In this document: positions 7,904 to 12,256 of the stretch, piece by piece | Numbering within the stretch: position 1 is the first letter of the stretch | Layout of the letters: every line of letters begins with the position of its first letter | Assembly (NCBI GenBank): GCA_035620975.1 | Contig: DASPFV010000277.1 | Span: 1 to 12,256 of the forward strand | Direction: 5' to 3' | DNA: 12,256 nt | Source of the DNA: DASPFV01 sp035620975 | Lineage (GTDB): Bacteria > Acidobacteriota > Vicinamibacteria > Vicinamibacterales > 2-12-FULL-66-21 | The notes under the pieces: model-generated | Told to the model about the DNA's origin: nothing | What the model saw: the letters and a program-made list of their open reading frames with translations, nothing else | Databases searched by the model: none | Position numbers and translations under genes: made by a program

Positions 7904-7933
7904 TTGTCCCGTCGGCTGCTGCCGTGCTAGAGT
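7904..7933 (+). promoter_or_regulatory. Promoter of receptor B (TTGTCC-N18-TAGAGT)
   Basis: The -35 is TTGTCC (7904-7909), the spacer 18 nt, and the -10 TAGAGT (7928-7933) is preceded by TG at 7925-7926, making it an extended -10. The sequence CCGC follows directly. Receptor C has TTGCGC, the same 18-nt spacer, TG and TAGAGTCCGC at the equivalent place, which supports the call by comparison of paralogues. The implied transcript start near 7940 leaves a leader of about 129 nt. Confidence 0.7.
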
Positions 7934-8055
7934 CCGCACCCGTCGAATCCCCCGCAATCCGGAGAGACCCACGCTGGAGGAAAGGTTTCGGGACGTTTCC
8001 GGTCGGTCCCCGTTCGTCGCCAGGGTTCTAAGAGTCAGCGCAGGTTGAGTCAGTG

Positions 8056-8063
8056 GGAGGAGG
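8056..8063 (+). promoter_or_regulatory. Shine-Dalgarno of receptor B, fixes the GTG start
   Basis: GGAGGAGG lies 5 nt before GTG at 8069. The block TGGGAGGAGGAACC followed by one base and GTGAGTCA is conserved at receptor C (11897 onward). This shows that GTG at 8069, not the in-frame TTG at 8045, is the start: in the longer reading the Shine-Dalgarno itself would be translated as WEEEP. Confidence 0.85.
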
Positions 8064-8068
8064 AACCC

Positions 8069-11000
8069 GTGAGTCATTTCATTCGCCCGCCCGTACCGCG
8101 CGCCGTCCTCGGCGCACTCGTCGCGCTCGCCGTCGGCATCTCGGCCTCGACGCTGCACGCGCAGCTGCTCTACGGGAGCATCGTCGGGGTGGTCAAGGAC
8201 GCTCAGGGCGCCCTGATCCCGGGAGCCACGGTCACCATCGTCAACACCGAAACGAACCTCACGCGTGAGGCGACCACCAACGCGGAGGGGGCGTACAACT
8301 TCACGAACGTGCTCATCGGGCCCTACGACGTCAAGGTGACGTTGACGGGGTTCCGCGAGGCGGTTCGCACGGCAGTCCCGGTCACGCTGGGGCAGATTGC
8401 CCGCGTGGACATGACCCTGGAGATCGGCACGTTGACCGAGACGGTGACGGTGGCGTCGGCCGCCGAGCTGCTGCAGACCGACAAGGTGGCGGTATCGACG
8501 GAGCTGAAGTCGGCCGAGCTGACACAGATGCCGCTGAACCGGTTCCGGAACTACCAGGCGCTGATCAACCTGGTGCCGGGGACGACGCCGATGGCGTTCG
8601 GCAACGCGGAGACGGACACGCCGGCGCGGTCGCTGGCGACCAACGTGAACGGGCAGGCGAACACGAACAACTCGACGCGGACGGACGGCGCGACGAACCT
8701 GAACATCTGGCTGCCGAACCACAACATGTACATCTCGCCGGCCGAGACGATCGACTCGGTGAACATCTCGACGAGCACGTTCGACGCCGAGCAGGGGATG
8801 GCTGGCGGGGCGGCGATCACGGTGATCACGAAGTCGGGCACGAACCAGTTCAAGGGGTCGGCCTTCGAGTTCTTCATGAACGACAAGATGAACGCCACGC
8901 CGTACTATTTCGGCACGGCCGCGACCAAGCCGCCGAAGCTGCCGCTCGAGCAGAACAACTTCGGCGGCACGTTCGGCGGTCCGATTGCGCGCAACCGGGT
9001 GTTCTTCTTTGGATCCGTGGAGGCCTACAAGCGCACGAGCAGCCTGAACACGTTCTTCAGCGTGCCGAGCGTCGCGATGCGCAACGGCGACTTCAGCGGC
9101 GCGCTGAACACGAACGGGTCACTCCAGACGATCTACAACCCGTTCACGGGCAACGCCGACGGGTCGGCCCGTACGGGGTTCTCGGGCAACGTCATTCCCT
9201 CGGACATGATCAACCCGGTCTCGCGGCGGATCATCGATCTCCTGTATCCGCTGCCGAACACCACGGGTATCGGCGCCGGCGGGCTGACGAACAACTACAC
9301 CCGGTCAGAGACGCGGACGGTCGACCGCGAGAACTACGACATCAAGCTCAACTTCAACCGGACGTCGGCGCACCAGATCTGGGGCAAGTTCAGCTTCATG
9401 GACGCCGTGGTCGACGACCTGACGAACTACCTCGGGCCCGATCCGAACGCGGACGGAGATGGTGGGTTCACGAAGGTCTGGTCGTTCACGGCCGGGCAGA
9501 CCTGGACGCTGCGGCCCACGCTCCTGCTCGACACGACCTTCGGCTTTGCGCGGCAGAAGCAGGACGTGCTGGGGCCGGACTTCAACGCCGGCAACTGGGG
9601 CCTCGACGTGCTCGGGATTCCCGGCACGAACGACCAGGGGTTTTCCGGCCAGACGTTCCGGGAGCGCTACGCCGGCTATCCCGTGTTCAACACGGGGCTG
9701 AGCGCCGTGGGCAACCGCGACGGCTGGAACCCGATTTTCCGCGACGAGCGGACGTACTCGCTGGCGGCGAACGTGTCCAAGCTGGCGGGGCGGCATGACC
9801 TGCGCGGCGGCTACAGCGTGAATTTCCTGTATCTGGATCACTGGCAGCCCGAGAGCAACAACCCGCGAGGGAACTTCAGCTTCGCCGGCAACGCCACCGC
9901 GCTGCGGGGCGGCCAGACCGCGAACTTCTACAATACGTTCGCGGCGTTCACGATGGGGCTGACGTCGACGGTCGCCAAGAGCGTGCAGAACGAGCTGATG
10001 ACGGGACGCGAATGGCAGCACGCGCTGTACTTCCGCGACCGGTGGAACGTGAACCCGAAGCTGACGCTCGATCTCGGCCTGCGCTGGGAGTACTACCCGC
10101 TCATGACGCGCGCCGACGGCCGGGGGCTGGAGCGGCTCGACCTCGACACCCTCGAAATGATCCTGGGCGGCCGCGGCGGCAACCCGAAGAGCGTCGGCCT
10201 CGAGGCGGGCAAAGACAACTTCGCGCCGCGCGTGGGTGCGATCTACCGCCTGAACGACAACACGGTGTTCCGCACCGGCTACGGCATCACCTACAACGCG
10301 ATGGGCTGGGCGCGGCCGATGCGCGGCGACCTGAACTATCCGATCACGATCTTCTCGAGCTTCACGCAGCCGGAGCAGTTCCTCTGGTACAACACGCTCG
10401 ACGAGGGGATTCCGCTCATCGTCGGCCCCGACCAGAGCACTGGCCGCGTGCCGCTGCCCAATACCGCCGGTATTGCGACGCCGGAGCCCGGCAATATCGA
10501 CCGCGGTCTGGTGCAGACGTGGAACGTGGCGTTCGAGCGCCGGTTGCCGTGGGACCTGTCGGTGGACGTCGCTTACGTGGGCGCGAAGGGGACGGGCGGC
10601 TATGCGTGGGTTGACCTGAATCTCCCGCAGACCTACGGCGGCGGCGCGGCCAGCCGGCCGTACTTCATCAGCGACGGCCGCCAGCTGTCGATCCAATCCT
10701 GGGGTCAGCGGCTGGACACGCGCTATGACTCGCTGCAGGTGTCGTTGAACAAGGCCTTCACCGAGGGGCTGATGTTCAAGGGCGCCTACACCCTCAGCGA
10801 GGCGATGAACGAGGCGGACAACGACGGCCGGACCGGGCTGAGCTGGGAGCACCCGCTCGAGCAGTACCGCAACTGGGCGCTCGCCGGGTTCGACCGCACC
10901 CACAACTTCCAGCTCGGGTTCGCGTGGGCGCTGCCCTGGCAGAGCTCCGGCAGCTACGAGAGCGTCGCGAAGGCCATTCTGGGCGACTGGCAGCTCAACG

Positions 11001-11452
11001 GTGTGTTCGGTGCGTTCAGCGGCACGCCCTTCACGGTGACCGCCAGCGGCACCCAGTACAACACGCCTGGCACGACGCAGACCGCGGACCTGGTGGGCAC
11101 GTTCTCGACGACCGGCGATATCGGGAGCGTGGGCCCGTGGTTCGATCGGAATGCGTTCGCGCAGCCGACCGGCGTGCGGCAAGGGACCACTGAACGCAAC
11201 GAGTTCCGCGGTCCCGGTGCGTGGAACATGGATCTGTCCGTGTTCCGCTCCTTCGCGATGGGCGGGTCGCGGCGTCTCGAGTTCCGGGTCCAGGGCAACA
11301 ACATCTTCAACCACCCGGTGTTCGCCAACCCGCAGGGGAACGTGACCTCCGGCACCTTCGGACAGATCACGAGTATCCTGGGGGGCGGCGGTCTGACCAA
11401 CTCGGTCTATATCGAGCGGCAGATTCAGCTCGGCGTCAGGTTCCAGTTCTAG
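8069..11452 (+). CDS. Oar-like TonB-dependent outer-membrane receptor, complete (receptor B)
   Basis: A 1127-aa outer-membrane receptor with a GTG start. Domains in order: signal peptide 1-31 (hydrophobic AVLGALVALAVGI, ending TLHA before Q32); a carboxypeptidase-regulatory-like beta-sandwich, about 33-118 (YGSIVGVVKDAQGALIPGAT, then AEGAYNFTNVLIGPYDVKVT); a TonB plug, about 125-262 (TETVTVASAAELLQTDK, then RTDGATN and GGAAITVITKSGTNQFKG); and a large beta-barrel from about 265 to the terminal ERQIQLGVRFQF, which ends in Phe. The size is typical of acidobacterial Oar-like receptors. It is transcribed from its own promoter with a 129-nt leader and followed by a hairpin, so it appears monocistronic. 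It is strongly similar along its length to receptor A and, at its N-terminus, to receptor C. Energy would come from TonB-ExbBD encoded elsewhere. The substrate cannot be inferred; large glycans or peptides are typical for the family. Confidence 0.95.
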   Translation: MSHFIRPPVPRAVLGALVALAVGISASTLHAQLLYGSIVGVVKDAQGALIPGATVTIVNTETNLTREATTNAEGAYNFTNVLIGPYDVKVTLTGFREAVRTAVPVTLGQIARVDMTLEIGTLTETVTVASAAELLQTDKVAVSTELKSAELTQMPLNRFRNYQALINLVPGTTPMAFGNAETDTPARSLATNVNGQANTNNSTRTDGATNLNIWLPNHNMYISPAETIDSVNISTSTFDAEQGMAGGAAITVITKSGTNQFKGSAFEFFMNDKMNATPYYFGTAATKPPKLPLEQNNFGGTFGGPIARNRVFFFGSVEAYKRTSSLNTFFSVPSVAMRNGDFSGALNTNGSLQTIYNPFTGNADGSARTGFSGNVIPSDMINPVSRRIIDLLYPLPNTTGIGAGGLTNNYTRSETRTVDRENYDIKLNFNRTSAHQIWGKFSFMDAVVDDLTNYLGPDPNADGDGGFTKVWSFTAGQTWTLRPTLLLDTTFGFARQKQDVLGPDFNAGNWGLDVLGIPGTNDQGFSGQTFRERYAGYPVFNTGLSAVGNRDGWNPIFRDERTYSLAANVSKLAGRHDLRGGYSVNFLYLDHWQPESNNPRGNFSFAGNATALRGGQTANFYNTFAAFTMGLTSTVAKSVQNELMTGREWQHALYFRDRWNVNPKLTLDLGLRWEYYPLMTRADGRGLERLDLDTLEMILGGRGGNPKSVGLEAGKDNFAPRVGAIYRLNDNTVFRTGYGITYNAMGWARPMRGDLNYPITIFSSFTQPEQFLWYNTLDEGIPLIVGPDQSTGRVPLPNTAGIATPEPGNIDRGLVQTWNVAFERRLPWDLSVDVAYVGAKGTGGYAWVDLNLPQTYGGGAASRPYFISDGRQLSIQSWGQRLDTRYDSLQVSLNKAFTEGLMFKGAYTLSEAMNEADNDGRTGLSWEHPLEQYRNWALAGFDRTHNFQLGFAWALPWQSSGSYESVAKAILGDWQLNGVFGAFSGTPFTVTASGTQYNTPGTTQTADLVGTFSTTGDIGSVGPWFDRNAFAQPTGVRQGTTERNEFRGPGAWNMDLSVFRSFAMGGSRRLEFRVQGNNIFNHPVFANPQGNVTSGTFGQITSILGGGGLTNSVYIERQIQLGVRFQF
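8237..8268 (+). repeat. 32-bp exact DNA repeat shared by receptors B and C (copy 1)
   Basis: The 32 nt encoding IVNTETNLTR plus the next two bases are identical at 8237-8268 and 12080-12111, including synonymous positions, while flanking codons for the same amino acids differ. It is coding sequence within the regulatory-like domain, not a mobile repeat. It suggests recent duplication or local gene conversion. Confidence 0.6.
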
Positions 11453-11474
11453 CGAGGAGGCGCCGCCGATCCAC

Positions 11475-11489
11475 CGAGGCTCCGCCTCG
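11475..11489. other. Small hairpin directly after receptor B
   Basis: CGAGGC (11475-11480) pairs with GCCTCG (11484-11489) over a TCC loop, 22 nt after the stop codon. It has no T-run. It is either a minor RNA structure or part of a two-hairpin 3' end with the larger stem at 11526. Confidence 0.35.
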
Positions 11490-11525
11490 CTAGCCACTCG
11501 TGGCGGAACCTTCTCGTACCGAACG

Positions 11526-11555
11526 AGGGCCCGCGGGAGTGATCCCGCGGGCCCT
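11526..11555 (+). terminator. 13-bp-stem hairpin after receptor B, probable terminator
   Basis: AGGGCCCGCGGGA (11526-11538) pairs perfectly with TCCCGCGGGCCCT (11543-11555) across a GTGA tetraloop. It lies 73 nt past the stop codon. No U-tract follows (GCCGTCC), as at the receptor A hairpin, so this may be the local terminator style or a transcript-stabilising stem. Confidence 0.7.
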
Positions 11556-11644
11556 GCCGTCCTCGCGTCCAAGGACCGCCTTCCTCTTGATATCGTCAAG
11601 CGGCCGTCATGCTCGTGGGCACGGCAGCCCGGCAGGTTTTTACG

Positions 11645-11687
11645 GGTACTATGTACCAGTATTAAGCCGGCCGGCATCCGGTCTTAA
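11645..11687. promoter_or_regulatory. Cluster of inverted repeats upstream of receptor C, putative operator
   Basis: GGTAC-TAT-GTACC (11645-11657) is a 13-bp palindrome. It overlaps CGGGTACTA, which is also found upstream of receptor B. Directly after it, TTAAG (11662-11666) and CTTAA (11683-11687) are inverted around a CCGG-rich core. The cluster lies 54-96 bp upstream of the receptor C -35. It could bind the same regulator as the receptor B region; no direct proof. Confidence 0.4.
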
Positions 11688-11740
11688 CTGATGCCGATGG
11701 AGTGCTTTAAGGGCGGTCTCCCCGAAAACAGCTAGCTTCG

Positions 11741-11770
11741 TTGCGCGGCTTTTTTCCCCCGTGTTAGAGT
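11741..11770 (+). promoter_or_regulatory. Promoter of receptor C (TTGCGC-N18-TAGAGT)
   Basis: The -35 is TTGCGC (11741-11746), the spacer 18 nt, and the -10 TAGAGT (11765-11770) is preceded by TG at 11762-11763 and followed by CCGC. This is the same architecture as the receptor B promoter although the surrounding bases differ. The spacer contains a run of six T (11750-11755). The leader to the GTG is about 135 nt. Confidence 0.7.
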
Positions 11771-11901
11771 CCGCGCTGGTTCGATTTTCCTCGTCCGGAC
11801 ATCGTGTCTCCCCTCTCCGCCCTGGAGCAAGCCGACACGTCTCCGGTCCGGGCCTTGTTCAGTTACGCGGCCCTCGAAGCCAGCGGTACTTTTTCCTGGG
11901 A

Positions 11902-11906
11902 GGAGG
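11902..11906 (+). promoter_or_regulatory. Shine-Dalgarno of receptor C, fixes the GTG start
   Basis: GGAGG, within GGGAGGAGGAACC, lies 5 nt before GTG at 11912. Both sequence and spacing match receptor B. Confidence 0.8.
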
Positions 11907-11911
11907 AACCG

Positions 11912-12256
11912 GTGAGTCACTCCGCTCGTCCATTCGCGACCCGCATCGCAGTCGTCGCCCTGACAGTTCTCGCCCTCAGCCTGTCCGCCGTCTCCCTTGG
12001 CGCGCAGGTTCTCTACGGCAGCATCGTCGGTATCGTCAGGGACGCCCAGGGGGCCCTGATCCCTGGTGCGACGGTCACGATCGTCAACACCGAAACGAAC
12101 CTCACGCGTGAAGCCACGACGAACGCGGAGGGGGCCTACAGCTTTACGAACGTCCTGCAGGGGCCCTATGACGTGAAGGTCGCCCTGACGGGATTCCGGG
12201 AGGCGGTTCGCACGAACGTGCCGGTGACGATCGGCCAGATCTCGCGCGTCGACATG
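11912..12256 (+). CDS. Oar-like TonB-dependent receptor, N-terminal part (receptor C; 3' end outside window)
   Basis: The first 115 residues of a third receptor, open to the right edge. Residues 1-31 are a signal peptide (hydrophobic IAVVALTVLALSLSAVSLG, then AQ). From residue 33 comes the carboxypeptidase-regulatory-like domain (YGSIVGIVRDAQGALIPGAT, then AEGAYSFTNVLQGPYDVKVA). Over residues 33-115 I count 74 of 83 positions identical to receptor B, with no gap, whereas the signal peptides differ freely apart from MSH and the AQ at the cleavage site. Plug and barrel are not in the window, so full length and intactness cannot be judged, but the family assignment is firm. The gene has its own promoter, Shine-Dalgarno and GTG start, laid out as for receptor B. 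Confidence 0.92.
   Translation, partial: MSHSARPFATRIAVVALTVLALSLSAVSLGAQVLYGSIVGIVRDAQGALIPGATVTIVNTETNLTREATTNAEGAYSFTNVLQGPYDVKVALTGFREAVRTNVPVTIGQISRVDM
12080..12111 (+). repeat. 32-bp exact DNA repeat shared by receptors B and C (copy 2)
   Basis: Second copy of the exact 32-nt match described at 8237-8268, within the regulatory-like domain of receptor C. Confidence 0.6.

Larger units (their letters stand above)
7657..8068. other. Divergent intergenic region between the propeller gene and receptor B
   Basis: These 412 nt separate two divergent genes. The part from about 7795 to 7905 is strikingly AT-rich against the GC-rich surroundings. It carries a direct repeat of GGTACT (7771 and 7791), an imperfect 25-bp palindrome (7805-7829) and, at its right end, the receptor B promoter (7904-7933). 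The last 135 nt form the probable 5' leader of receptor B. Antisense reading frames here have no protein-like composition, and I see no small gene. A minus-strand promoter for the propeller gene must also lie here, but I could not identify one with confidence. Confidence 0.8.
11453..11911. other. Intergenic region between receptors B and C
   Basis: These 459 nt hold two hairpins just after receptor B (11475-11489 and 11526-11555), inverted repeats GGTAC-TAT-GTACC (11645-11657) and TTAAG/CTTAA (11662-11687), CGGCAT/ATGCCG (11672-11696), the receptor C promoter (11741-11770) and its leader. I see no protein-like reading frame and no RNA gene that I recognise. Confidence 0.75.

Noticed and set aside
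8045..8068. TTG at 8045 as the start of receptor B
   Set aside because: It would translate the Shine-Dalgarno; the same Shine-Dalgarno plus GTG block is conserved at receptor C.
11611..11641. GGGC-ACGGCA-GCCC hairpin with a nearby TTTTT as a terminator
   Set aside because: The stem is only 4 bp and several bases separate it from the T-run, so it is too weak to call.
9305..11677. 790-codon open frame on the minus strand opposite receptor B
   Set aside because: Same mirror-frame effect: Arg/Glu/Val-rich text without recognisable domains, lying over a confidently assigned receptor barrel.
11735..11760. GCGCGGC followed by six T as an intrinsic terminator before receptor C
   Set aside because: I could not form a convincing stem directly before the T-run, and the T-run falls in the 18-bp spacer of a promoter supported by comparison with receptor B.
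1..12256. Defence, secretion, biosynthetic or mobile-element system
   Set aside because: No nuclease, transposase, recombinase, synthase, kinase or ATPase motif was seen; every sizeable gene belongs to envelope or interaction families.

Overview
The window looks like a piece of a GC-rich (by eye roughly two-thirds G+C) Acidobacteriota chromosome, most likely of the Vicinamibacteria type. That placement is inferred from gene content. It holds Oar-like TonB-dependent receptors with an N-terminal carboxypeptidase-regulatory domain in multiple copies, a VWA protein of the 'VWFA-related acidobacterial' type, a periplasmic TPR protein, and a CRTAC1-type FG-GAP/ASPIC-UnbV propeller protein. No phage, insertion sequence, CRISPR array, tRNA or rRNA was recognised.

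Layout: (1) 2-2158 (+) is the C-terminal two-thirds of a TonB-dependent receptor (receptor A, cut by the left edge), followed by a 12-bp-stem hairpin. (2) 2236-4401 (+) is a secreted VWA-domain protein, followed after 71 nt by 4473-5942 (+), a secreted TPR protein, probably one transcription unit. (3) 5944-7656 (-) is a secreted seven-repeat CRTAC1-like propeller protein that converges on the TPR gene with 1 bp between the stop codons. (4) 7657-8068 is a divergent intergenic region with an AT-rich island, an imperfect 25-bp palindrome, a direct repeat and a clear promoter. (5) 8069-11452 (+) is a complete receptor of 1127 aa (receptor B), followed by a 13-bp-stem hairpin. (6) 11453-11911 is intergenic, with inverted repeats and a second promoter of the same design. 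(7) 11912-12256 (+) is the N-terminus of a third receptor (receptor C), cut by the right edge.

The three receptors are close paralogues, so both window edges cut the same family and the array may extend further. Receptors B and C share signal-peptide length, a Shine-Dalgarno plus GTG start context, and a TTGnnC-N18-TAGAGTCCGC promoter about 140-147 nt upstream of the start codon. In this phylum such receptors are thought to import large oligomeric substrates (glycans, peptides). The VWA, TPR and propeller proteins all carry export signals and protein-protein interaction folds. A reasonable but unproven reading is an envelope module in which periplasmic or surface interaction proteins serve a family of outer-membrane receptors. 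I found no enzyme, transporter ATPase, regulator or TonB/ExbBD gene, so the substrate cannot be named. The less ordinary signals are the regulatory sequences in the two intergenic regions rather than the proteins.
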